Assembly: GCF_008831285.2 (NCBI RefSeq)
Contig: NC_045143.1
Coordinates: 10,363,503 to 10,427,502 of the forward strand
Direction: 5' to 3'
Length of the DNA stretch: 64,000 nucleotides
From: Nymphaea colorata
Taxonomy: Eukaryota > Streptophyta > Magnoliopsida > Nymphaeales > Nymphaeaceae
Shown here: one piece after another, positions 47,328 through 58,737 of the stretch
How positions within the stretch are numbered: position 1 is the first letter of the stretch
How the letters are laid out: every line of letters begins with the position of its first letter
Notes under the pieces: generated by a model
The model's database searches: none
Told to the model about the DNA's origin: nothing
What the model saw: the letters and a program-made list of their open reading frames with translations, nothing else
Translations under genes and position numbers: made by a program

Positions 47328-50300
47328 CTCTGCTTCCTCTCCCTCCCGGAGAGAGTCGGGAAACGCAGGAACGAGCAGGCCGACGATTATTTATACCGCG
47401 TCATGGTCTACGGTATTTACGTTTTTACTGAGAATGCCTTTTGTCTCTTTTCATCTGACGTAGAATCCACTTTAGTGGGGAAGGAATTTGTCTATTGGAG
47501 GGTACAAATGTCATTAACTGCATGTCCACCGCCCATCTCGATGACGTGGACGGTCCCGATTATTTCCTTTCCCCTGAAAACTGTGAATTCTTTTTTTCTT
47601 CATGTCATCACTCCTCACTCCCAACTTCGAAACCGCCCTTCTATTAATGGAAATAGTTTAACTTTTAAAGTTAAATTGCTGGGCCTAATTTAATCTTACC
47701 ATATTTTTGTGAAGGAAAAATAATCACGTCGACCTAAAGTTTAATTTTCTTTTCTACTATAAGAGGAACATTACTGTCCCATCTTCTGCCACCAAATGTA
47801 AAATAACCTTTTTTTCTTTAACTACTTTTTTTAGACTTGATATGTTCAATGTTGTCTTTCCTAGAAAATCTTATGTTTTTTTCATTCTAAATTTTATTTC
47901 AGGGTTTATTTTTCACATTTATTCCTCACTTATGGAATCATAGGCATCTTCTCCAAGTTGCCCAAGCTTTACTATTTTATGACAAAACTTCATGTATATT
48001 ATGTGTATTTTGGGTGTCAAAAGGCTTTTATGAGACTCTTTTTAGGCATCTAGCGAAGTATGGATTGAAGAGTTCTTGATTACTTGTCTTATGTCCATGA
48101 CATAAATCTTCACAAAAATTGTCATATTGTGCTAAGTAATGTTTGTATATGGTCAACATAACCACAGAGATGTGATATTGAAAAATATAAAATATTTCAT
48201 AACTCATATGTTTTATGAAATTGTTTTCCCCTACACACTCGTGAGAAATTGCATGCCCAAGACCTTGTATTGCCTGAACTAGCTTCGGACCATGATCTTA
48301 CTTCTAAGTTATGCTATGTACATTTAGAGAAGCAAAGAACAAATCACCATTCTACTTGAATACACTAATAATGATGCGATCACGACAAAACAAGTATGGT
48401 CGATGAATTGTATGGTTGACATCATATTTGCACTCTCAAGTTCAAATACTTTTTTACGGTTAGAAGTTGCAATGTCACATACATGAATATTCCTAAGCCA
48501 AGAGATTTTCATGAGAAGCTGAACATAATTATTTCTCAAACAAGAATAACAAATGGCAAAATTAACTTGAGCAAAATTGTCTTGCCATGCTCAAATGAAA
48601 ATTCTGCAAATCCATGCAATAAAAATTAATCCACATGATGAGCGCATACCAATTTACTACCAACAATGGATGACAATCCTCATAGTGTGCTTCTAAATTG
48701 GGTTGTGAAATAATTTTATGAGACAATCAAAGAACTGCGTCAATGGGAAAAACAAAGACAACAAAACAATTGGTAAAGACATCAAAGCTTGGTAAGAGCT
48801 ATAGCAGCAAGCGTTTCCCAATTCCTTGTAGAAGCTTCATGATGCCAATTTTTTCTAGGGTCCCATCCATATTAATAGCACCATGTCGTTCAGGAACCTG
48901 CAAGTTACGCATTGCATCCAATTTGTTCTAAAAGAATAAAGCATATATTCCTAACAGTTATGTACATGAAATTATAGTTGGCAAACTCGTGAGTCAAACT
49001 CAAATCGGTTGATGATCGGGTTAGAGAGTTGACTCGTCGATTCAATGAGTTGACTCGTTGACTCAATCGAGTTTTAAAATAACCTGAATAAGGTGAATGA
49101 AGACTGAGTTAGAGGGTCAGGTCAACCCTAACTCGTGGCCAGGTTTTATAACGATCCGAGTTGACTCAGGTGATTCTTGAGCCAACTTGGCAAGTCAGCC
49201 AGCTATACATGAAATTCATTTTTTCTTCACTATAAAACCATAAAAGAAGAATTTGGATTTACCTTTCGCTCACGGCCATGCAGTTCATCGTTCATCTAAT
49301 GGATTCCTTAAGGGACATTGAGCTTGCAACCAATACATTACCTCAACATGCATGTGTCTTTGTCACTTCAACAACATGGTTTCTTCTCTTCAACATGCAG
49401 TTGAGTAACAATGTTGACTCTCTGTTCCAAGTCAAAACTTTTATGGATTCCAAACTTCTCATTTTTCGGCTCCCGATCTTCCTTAAACACAAACTATCTC
49501 TTCCTTCCATTCTGCTCAACTCCCATCATTCCCTCACAATATCAATAAGCACAATGTTTTGGGATGAAAAATCCATGGAGGTGTTTGGATGACACTTGAG
49601 TTTAAGAAAACATAATTTTGATAAGAGCCGTTTTCAAACGGAGAGTGAACAACCTAATAGCCACTTTTCCCTACTTCCAAATGTCATACTTTAACATCTA
49701 AGTGTTGAAACTGTTACTGCTATAGTTACAACCCAAGCTGTATGTTGTTAATTTTTAGTTGTTCTCATTGAAAAGATTAAAAGTGAAAGGTGGAAAAAAT
49801 GAGTGACACGGATATAGTAAAATTAATGGCCCAAATAGCAAGACAGTAGGCCAAAACAAATTAGAGTCAGCTTACAAAAAAGAAAACCTACAGCCTTTCC
49901 TTCGTAAGCAACCGTCGAAACAATGTCGTGCCTAGAGGGATTGCTATTTCTACGACTGCCATGTGAGTGTTGCAAGCTTTTTAGCAATTCGGCAATGGCG
50001 ACGAGTCTCTACCAGCCCAGTAGGTTACCTTGTGTGGAAATCCTGCTACGAGTTACCGAACCAGAAAGAAGAAGTTGGTAAAAATAGTTTTAACAGCCTT
50101 TTTGCTTAGCACTAGAACGTCCCTGTAAAAGAAATTCTAAGATCATGTCAGAAATATTGTTTTGTAACTATAGAACAAGTTCCGAGATTAGGTTCCCTGC
50201 ACGATCATAGCATCATCTAAGCATGTCATCCAGGTAAGTTAAATAATTCTAATCCACCTCAAAGCACCTGACTTGAATAATCCACAGCAGGACCAATTAA

Positions 50301-51076
50301 ACCAGACCATGCTATGTATATCATAAGTTCTGTGACAAGGACACGAACCTTTGGTTCATCTCTTTCATGACACGAGCAACGGCATTATATCATAACTCTT
50401 TCGAGTTGCCATGTTACTATATTTTTCTTAGTATGAATTGGTCTTTATTCTCCTTTGAATGTTTTCAACAATCAAATATGAACATCTAATAAAAAAACTA
50501 TCGGAAAAGTGATCGTTTCCTGTGTGCCATAAAAATTTTGAACATGTTTGAACTCCAACCTCGAATCGTCTCATCTGCGTATCCTCGTTAAGTTGGATTT
50601 CTCGTTGGGGTTCACCGTTCAGGCCTTCACTCTGCCCATCGTTTCTCTCTCAACAGCAGCGAGCCGTGTCTGGACTACACTCTTCTGTGTTCGGACTTTC
50701 CTCAAACGAGTCAACAATCCGCCTCGTTGATTTCTTCTCTTTGAAGGCGACGTGAGAGAGAAAGAGAGAGAGAGAGAGTCGTGGTCGTCTTCACGGCCGA
50801 TTCGAAGCAGCCGCCAATACGTTCTTTCCCACGCCCTTTCACGACCCACTCTATTTCGCACTGAAGTATTCTATCCCATGAATTTTTCATGGCTATCACC
50901 CATAGCAGAATCGAATGTGGTAGACAAACATATTCATTTTTCATCCCCTTGAACAAATATTTGTCTAGCGCTCGTCGTATCCGCCGAAGATTTCCGTCTC
51001 CCGATGCCGTTTTTTCCTCAATTGAAGACGCTTGGATCGATCTTTCTTCAGTAGCCATGTCATCAGAAACAGCAAG
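47328..51076. other. Spacer between divergent genes KTF1 and the PPR gene
   Basis: KTF1 reads leftward and the PPR gene rightward, so this 3.7-kb spacer holds both promoters. No coding exon is supported. The minus-strand frame at 48324-48539 and plus-strand frame at 49278-49592 have no recognisable domain. A GA run lies at 50757-50778 in the PPR leader. A repeat element is described separately at 48974-49205. Confidence 0.6.
48974..49205. mobile_element. MITE-like element with GTTGACTCG repeats, about 232 bp
   Basis: An 11-bp direct repeat TACATGAAATT flanks it (48963-48973 and 49206-49216). The ends TAGTTGGC and GCCAGCTA form short inverted repeats. The interior repeats GAGTTGACTCG and its complement many times. 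The duplication length fits neither hAT (8) nor typical Mutator (9) precisely, so the superfamily is open. Confidence 0.6.
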
Positions 51077-53782
51077 ATGAGAATGCTCAAACTCATCAGA
51101 CCATGTGAGTATAACATTCTCTTTCTTGGTTGTGCAAGATCGATATCTTCCTTTGCTGCATCGTTTCAGACCCCAGATGGGGATTCTGTTGATTTGGCAA
51201 GCCAAGTAGCGTCGATTATCAAGCGACCCACTTGGCAGAAGAACCCATCCCTGAAGAACCTAGCTGCTTCATTGACCCCTATTCACGTATCTACCATTCT
51301 GCAGCAGCATCTTGATGCTAAAACGGCATTGGATTTCTTTACTTGGATTGGTAACAAGCCTGGTTACAAGCACGACATTCGATCTCATATTGCTTTGCTC
51401 GACCGCCTCGTTCCTGCCGGGCTTCTCGGAGTGGCCGATAAGATCCGGGTGTCGATGATCAAATCTTGTGATACTGAGGATGACATTCGTTTTGTTGTCG
51501 ATGTTTTGAAGAAGTTGAATGATGAGGGCAGCTTTAAAATGTCGCTTCGGAGCTACAATAATTTGCTCATGGGATTGGGGAGGTTTGAATTGATTGAATT
51601 GATGAAGACTTTCTATCTAAAGATGGTAGGGAGTGGAATTACACCGAATATTTATACATATAATACTATGATCAACGCGTATTGCAAGGCAGCCGATGTC
51701 CCTGAAGCTATGGTGTATTTCAGCTATATAATTCAAGCTGGTCTGAGTCCAGATACATTCACATACACGTCCTTAATGTTAGGTCATTGCCGGAACAACA
51801 ATTTGGAGCAGGCGAAGAAGATATTTTCTGTGATGCCAAAGAAGGGTTGCGAAAGGAATGTGGTAACTTACAATGTGCTTATCCATGGTTTATGTGATTC
51901 AGGCGAATTGGATGAGTCCTTCAGCTTATTTTCGCAGATGGTGGAAGAAGGATGCCAGCCCAATGTTCGAACTTATACGATTCTCATGGTAGCATTGTGT
52001 GATTCGTTGAGGATGGATGAGGCGTTCAAATTGTTGAAAGAAATGGTTGAGAAGGGAGTAAAGCCAAACATTCATACGTACACGGTACTTATCGATAGCC
52101 TTTGCAGGGGTAATAAACTTGACGAGGCAAGCAAATTACTGAATGAGATTGCTGAGAATGGATTGAGACCAGGTGTTGTCACTTACAATGCTTTGATTTA
52201 TGGTTACTGCCAGGAAGCAAGACTTGATGAGGCATTTCAGGTTCTTGAAATGATGAGATTGAATGATTGTGCTCCAAACTCTCGTACTTATAACGAGCTA
52301 ATATGTGGACTCTGCAAAGTGCAAAACGTGCACAAAGCAATGGGTTTATTTAGTAAGATGCTCGACAGTGGCTTGCTTCCCAGTGTGGTAACTTTCAACT
52401 CTTTGATACATGGGCAGTGTAGGGAGGGTCATATCGATAGTGCTCTCCGACTGCTGAGTTTGATGTCTGGAAATGGCATTTCTGCTGATCAGTGGACATA
52501 TTCTACATTGATAGATGCCCTTTGCAAGGCTGGAAGAGTGAAGGAAGCACACAAGCACTTCCTTTCTCTGACAGAGAAAAGTGTGAAGGCAAATGAGGTG
52601 ATCTATACTGCATTAATTCATGGCAACTGTAAAGTAGGAAAAACAGAGAATGCATTATTGCTGCTGGAGAAAATGATTGCTGATGGTTGTGGTCCAAACT
52701 CTTACACATACAACGCCTTGATAGGTGGCCTGTGTGAGGAAAACAAACAGCAGGAAGCTTATTTATTATTGAAAAAGATGTTGGAGTTGGGGACAAAACC
52801 GACTATTGTAACTTATACGATCCTTATAGATGAGCTATGCAAAGAAGGTAAGTTAAAACATGCACTGGCAGTTTTTGGTCTGTTATTTTCCACAGGATGT
52901 CGACCAGATGTGCGGGTTTATACTGTATTTATTTGTGCATACCTCAGAGAAGGTAAGGTGGTGGAAGCAGAGGAGGTTATGTTGAAAATGAGAAATGAGG
53001 GAGTTTCACCTGATGTGGTGACATACAACACCTTAATAGATGGATATGGTAAATTGGGCTTGATCCACGATGCTTTTGCTTCTTTGAAAAGTATGAGGGA
53101 GGCTGGATGCTGTCCTGATTGCCTGACATATGAGTTTTTAGCCAAACATTTCTTCCACACTCTGCAAATTGGTGCACCATTGCAGAAGTTGGATACATCC
53201 TCATCCTTAGACTCTATAGACTTGGATAACTTGTGGAAGACAATAAAATATGAGCATGTGCTAATCCTTTTGGAGAAAATGTTGCAACATGGATGCTCTC
53301 CTGATATCCATACTTATGATGTCCTTATAGCTGGATTTTGCAGCGGAGCTAGATTAGAAGAGGCAGAAGCATTAGTTAGTTACATGGAAGGCAAATGTTT
53401 GTCTCCCGATGAAGATATTTACATTTCTCTTATTAATGGTTCATGTGGAACTAGACTGTATAGCAAAGCTTTAATATTTATGAACAAGATGATTGCGTCT
53501 GGTTATTTGCCACATTTGCTAACTTACAAGCTGCTTATCTGTGGACTTTGCGATGAAGGAAATATTGATACTGCCAAAAAGTTGTTTTGTAGTTTGCTTG
53601 AAAGTGAATATAATAAAGATGAAATTGCATGGAAAATTTTGATTGAGGGATTCATTAAGAGAGGATATCCAGATATATGCTCTGATATGCTGCGGATTAT
53701 GGAGGACAAGGGCTGTCAACTTGATCCTCTAACATATGACTTACTGATTGCAGAACTGTCTGACAATGAAGAAGAGAAGTGA
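51077..53782 (+). CDS. P-class pentatricopeptide repeat protein, about 900 aa, intronless
   Basis: A single exon; the frame extends back to an in-frame ATG at 51032, but the ATG at 51077 starts a better organelle presequence (MRMLKLIR..., basic and hydroxylated, no acidic residues). About 20 P-type repeats of 35 residues fill residues about 170 to the end, with the canonical TYN-LI-G-C----EA-----M---G--P pattern and only one clear break (after about residue 690, before the KYEHVL block). No E or DYW editing extension is present. Such proteins bind organellar RNA in a sequence-specific way, and the closest named relative I can recall is the Arabidopsis At5g65560 type. The target organelle is probably the mitochondrion, judged only by the presequence. 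Confidence 0.93.
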   Translation: MRMLKLIRPCEYNILFLGCARSISSFAASFQTPDGDSVDLASQVASIIKRPTWQKNPSLKNLAASLTPIHVSTILQQHLDAKTALDFFTWIGNKPGYKHDIRSHIALLDRLVPAGLLGVADKIRVSMIKSCDTEDDIRFVVDVLKKLNDEGSFKMSLRSYNNLLMGLGRFELIELMKTFYLKMVGSGITPNIYTYNTMINAYCKAADVPEAMVYFSYIIQAGLSPDTFTYTSLMLGHCRNNNLEQAKKIFSVMPKKGCERNVVTYNVLIHGLCDSGELDESFSLFSQMVEEGCQPNVRTYTILMVALCDSLRMDEAFKLLKEMVEKGVKPNIHTYTVLIDSLCRGNKLDEASKLLNEIAENGLRPGVVTYNALIYGYCQEARLDEAFQVLEMMRLNDCAPNSRTYNELICGLCKVQNVHKAMGLFSKMLDSGLLPSVVTFNSLIHGQCREGHIDSALRLLSLMSGNGISADQWTYSTLIDALCKAGRVKEAHKHFLSLTEKSVKANEVIYTALIHGNCKVGKTENALLLLEKMIADGCGPNSYTYNALIGGLCEENKQQEAYLLLKKMLELGTKPTIVTYTILIDELCKEGKLKHALAVFGLLFSTGCRPDVRVYTVFICAYLREGKVVEAEEVMLKMRNEGVSPDVVTYNTLIDGYGKLGLIHDAFASLKSMREAGCCPDCLTYEFLAKHFFHTLQIGAPLQKLDTSSSLDSIDLDNLWKTIKYEHVLILLEKMLQHGCSPDIHTYDVLIAGFCSGARLEEAEALVSYMEGKCLSPDEDIYISLINGSCGTRLYSKALIFMNKMIASGYLPHLLTYKLLICGLCDEGNIDTAKKLFCSLLESEYNKDEIAWKILIEGFIKRGYPDICSDMLRIMEDKGCQLDPLTYDLLIAELSDNEEEK

Positions 53783-56700
53783 GAATGCTGAAACTGATAA
53801 GCTATCATCTTCCATTCCTCCTTTACACAAGGAGTTTTTCCTTCTCAGTTAAATGGCAGAAGGTGCAAGCGTTTCCTGCTCATTCAGTAGAAAATGGGTT
53901 TACTCATAGAACTTCATTTTCATTTCTGAAAGGAGGATTCCTTTGCATTTGCTGGTGGCTGCGGTGAAAGCATGTGCTAGTATGACACATTTCAGCTTTG
54001 CTACCGATGAGATGGCAACCACCAACTTTCTGAATCATTCAATCACCAACAGAAACCATTGACAATTCACTCGTCAATGCATTCTTGCCAGTAATGAGGC
54101 CCTAAAGGGTCATGTTTAAAGTATATCAAAACAAGCTGGATGGTGTGTGCCTCAGTATGCTCAACAGAATTCCATCTGGGATCTTCTTTGGAAAAAGAGC
54201 TTTTGTTATTGGAGGTACACATGCTGGTCCTTATCAAATTGTTGCACCTTTTTTTGAGGAAAAAGGAACCTTGTTATCATGAGAAAATAATAATGATATT
54301 TAATCAATCATATTCATTTATTCAAGAAGAAGCATCAAACTGCCACGAGGCTCGAGTATGTTTTTGTACCATATCTAACATGCATTCTTCATCCATTCTT
54401 CAGGAGTAAAGTGATGTCCTACAGCAAAAATATATTCTAATGTATTCTTTTGGTAGAGTAGTAGTTACTGTTCTTGCCTAAATATGAAAGCAAAAGTAGC
54501 ACCTACATCAGTTTTTTGGTGCTGATCTTTGTTGGTAAATCAAGTTATACAATGTAGAAACCATATTTTAACATATAGTCGTGCTTAGTATGTTAAGCAG
54601 ATGACTGAGTGCAAGTAGCAGGGTCTCTTTCTCTTCGTGCTGTGGTACTTTTTTATCTGACCTGGACATTCAGATTCGCTATTTTTTTCTGCAAATTTGA
54701 GCGACCATTTTTTTGTGTTTTTTAGGAGGACAGTGATGACAACATTTCACTGGTAAAGCATCCATTCTCTAAGTTTGTCTTGTGTCCAGTATAATAGATT
54801 CAGGATCCTGGTTGTTCTCCAACTGATTTACAAATTGCAATATGTATATATTTTATTTCTGGATAAGGTTCCTGTCCTTTTGCATATATCGAAATATGTC
54901 AAACTATTTCATACTCTGGCATGCAATGAAGGTGTCAGCTTGGGTTGTATCTCTATTGTCATATCCAATTGATAGTTCTTGTATTTTCTTAACTAACTAA
55001 AGTACATTTAGTTTATGATCACAGTTCTTGTACTGAAACTGTTTATGGACTCTTTGAGCTGTACATGTCTTAAGTCTTAACCTGAAAGCATTTGACTTCT
55101 GGGATATTTTATTTTATACAATATGCTCAACTTGCTTTGAGTGAGCTATATCCGTCATTGTTATCGTTTTCCCACATACCAGTTAAGTCTTATTGTTGTT
55201 ACTAAATTACCAACACATACACACTCATGGAGCATATAACTCTACTGGTTGCTCTGGCCAGCAGGTTTGGCAAAAGTCTGTCATAGTTGCAGGAGAGGAA
55301 GAAGTAAGATATGTGACTCCAAATTATCTTCTCTGGTATGATGTCAATACATCTGGTTTTGGAACGCAGAAAAGTTCAAGTTGTTTTTGCCAGTATGAAT
55401 CAGTACTCCATATGCATAAAAGGATCAACTTCATTTAAGACAAACTGATACCCAGAGACCTCTTCTCAGCTTGGTCCTTACAGGCAAGTGCTGAAGCCTC
55501 GGCTGAGACTTCCACCTTGAGTAATATTTAGGAGCAAGTCAGTTATCTGCAGAAAAGAATGTTCTGAGTTCATCAGGCAGCTGATGAATTGTATGGTTCC
55601 TTATCTTGGCTGGCCTTTTCTTCTAAAGTTTTAGGGCAGTGCAATGCTCTTTATGAATGTACGAATTGGAAAAATAAAATACAAGTCATGGAGAACAAGG
55701 GTGAAACCCATGGATATTGTTCTAGAGAAAGTAATACAATTAAAATTCAAGTTTCATAAGGAGTGTCTCTCTCCATGCTTTGAAGTCTGACATTTTCAGA
55801 ACACTTATTCTGCTGACGGAAAAGATCAACAGAGACACTGTCAAATCTTTTCTCTATGTCCACACGTTTCATGGATCTCTCATAATTTTGTGGATTGACA
55901 TAAGTTCTGATCTATCTGAAGAATCCAGATCATTAAGGAGCATGTAAACCTGGTTCATCCTTGTTCTGGCATCTTCCTTCTGGTTATCAAACAAAAACAA
56001 TTGCAGCTGCAAATACACTTGTCGAGATTGGTTTTTCTAATCGATTTCAGCACCCAAAAAATATGTTGAAATATGTTTGTAACACTTAAGTTTGTTTGAA
56101 GTATGCTTAATATATTTATAGGGATTGGGTCTGCTATGTGGATAACAAATTGTTCAGAGCAAGTTTATCATCTATGTATGCTAATTGATGTCTGAGTGGA
56201 AGAGATTACGAGGATGCCAAGAGCTTGATTGGAAAGGAGATTCATGGGCCTCATGGAGGAGACACATTCAGATTCCAAATCATGTTAGCAATTAATCTGC
56301 TCTTGAATAGGAGTTTAAGATTCAAGTCAAGGAAGACCATGAGTGAGTTAAAGCATGAGAGCGGTTATGCCTGCATGAAACTTCCCAGCACAAAGTGTCC
56401 TTTTCAGCAAACCCAAAGTTATGTTCATTTAGCTTCTACGGTAGCTTTCATAAGATTTAGCTGTCGTTCCAAATTAAGTTGAAAGACGTAGCCACTCCAG
56501 AATAAAAACTGATGTTGCATAGACATGGGGAGCTTGTAGAAGTCCTTTAGGAGAACCTGGTAATCTAGCATGCAGCCTAGAGTGAGGCAGCAATTTAGCA
56601 TCTTCAACCAAAACCAAAACTGAAGGTTGCGAGTCTTCTTTAGCTCCTTGTTGATTTTGATAATGTTCGGCATATTATGGACACTTTCCAGGTGGCAACT

Positions 56701-58420
56701 ATTATTTTCACAGTAGAGAAGGTGGTGCTAAAGACCTCAACTGTAGCAAGTGGGGATGAGCATCATGCCTGCCTTAGGATGTCAACTCGTACAAGTCCAG
56801 AAAGCACTTCCTGTCAAACCCTTTAATGAGGCCACCCTTGGAGGAGAAATCATATGCAACTTCGGCCATTATAAATACATTAGATCAAGGTAATCTGTTT
56901 CTAATTGTGCTTCTACTCAAAGTTGCTGTTTCCTACCGTACATGTTCTCTGTCAAACATCTGTCTACCACAACCAAGAATCCTCCAGCCTTCACTGGTTT
57001 TTCCTCTTATTGATGTCCCTCTATGTATTGTAAGTTTGGGACACATACAGTGACTAAAATTAAAAGATTAGTCCTCAAAGACACAAAACTTATTTGTTCT
57101 AATATCCTGGTAGATTCCAGGAGCTCTTTTTCTCTGTATTTCAGTTTGATATAAACATCAAATACTTACATGTGGAGCAGTCGTGTATTTGTGTTTTGGG
57201 CTATGTATCATTTCTTCTTTTCTGATTGATGTCAAAACTACATTTTTTCCTTGCTTGGCTTGCTTTTGTTTAGCATCTGAACATCACGGCTTGCAGAGTC
57301 ACTGCTTGTAGATGATGACACGCGGCTATGTTTGGCAGATTAGAGAATACACTGGAGTTGTCTACAGATGGTGATCTGGGACTATTGCCTGCAACACCAT
57401 GATCATATAATACAGGTGCTACTGCACCAGCAAAATGTAACTACGCATCTAAGTTTGACAATTCTTGAGAGCGATACCCAATATAGAGTGCAAAACTTAA
57501 TGTTGTTCTTTAATTGTTCCAGGTCATGCTGTTGAGTCGCCATTGAGAAACCTTGAACATTTGGTGGTGATGATGATTATACCTCATGCACATGACTCAT
57601 TGATTGTCACCAGATAGTTTTCAATCGAACTCTAGGTTACTTGGACGATGGGTATCTAATTTAATGAAAGGAGAACACTTTGGAGCACAACAGAAGATGG
57701 TTGAAGTTGCAGTAAACATTTCTGAGTTCGTAACGAGTATTCTTCCTTGAAGATCAATATTCTCTTATTCTTTTAGTGCTACGTTTGGCATTGCCAAGAT
57801 CCTCTTCTGTGCTTCATGCCTTAAAATGCGCAATGCACTTGGTAATTAGTTCATGACAAGTTCAAAATTTGAGAAAAAGATGTTTAATGTAAAGTGGATG
57901 GTCAATGAATAAAAACTAATATAGGTGGAAAGTTGGTTTTCTGGTGTTGTATAGTCATTGACAGCATTCTCTGCTCCCTTTCCAAATACATGGTGAAGTG
58001 ACGGATCCCAATACGATTTGATTCACCTTTGTTACTGAATCCCTAGGGAAAGGAGAGCAAAATATCCAGATGTACATTGTTCAATGTAGCCGGTAAATTG
58101 GTCAATTCTTCATATTCCATTGTGGGTTCTTCTTTCACAATGGAATCTGACAAGTGAGATTTTGAGCTTTTTTCCTGTCCAAAAAATTACTTATCAAAAT
58201 AACGGGCCACCCTTTCCGTTGAAGTGGATACATCTGAGATCACCAAATGCTTGGAGTTCTTCTTTTCAATCGTTCTTGTTGTTGTGATCGTACGCATCTT
58301 CTCTTTATTTCTCTTTATGTTTGGGAACTCACCGCATCAAGATCGGTGAAGGTTGGATATATACTGGCGTATTGTGAAAAAGTTGTTATAATTGACTTTA
58401 TCCTGACATTCTAAAACATT
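53783..58420. other. Downstream region of the PPR gene, no gene seen
   Basis: Moderately AT-rich unique-looking sequence with many short open frames but none with a recognisable domain. Right after the PPR stop, 53779-53880 resembles the start of the PPR presequence (see findings). Some of this region may be a long, possibly spliced, 3' UTR. Confidence 0.5.
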
Positions 58421-58737
58421 AGTAAACGTTCTGTACATTGACATTCAGGTCACAAAGTTATCTATTATCAGTGATGCTACTATGCATCACTAAACCTCTC
58501 TACACTGACGTTCGCCCAAACGTCAATGAAGATCCATGAACCCTGGCATTTTGGCCAAAACATCAGTGTTACCTTTACTGACATCTTTTTTAATGACGTT
58601 CATGTCCAACCTTCAGCAGTACTTTTATTGATTAGTCAGACTTTATTAACAATTTTCATGCATCAGTAAATGTTGATTTTTTTTTTTTGGGTAGGGTAAA
58701 AGTCCCCCCCCCCCCCCCCTTTTTTTTTTTAAAATGA
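58421..58737. repeat. Short-motif cluster and C/T homopolymer
   Basis: From about 58430 to 58670 motifs like ACTGACGTT / AACGTCAATGA / CATCAGT recur in both orientations, resembling the cluster at 2870-3250 and possibly a CACTA-like subterminal region. At 58675-58731 there are T, C (about 16) and T homopolymers, a likely hard-to-sequence spot. Confidence 0.4.

Noticed and set aside
49278-49592. 104-codon plus-strand frame
   Set aside because: No recognisable domain, no splice context, and comparable frames occur by chance in this spacer.
55193-55438. Possible exon downstream of the PPR gene
   Set aside because: No domain recognised, and flanking splice sites do not link to any other open segment.
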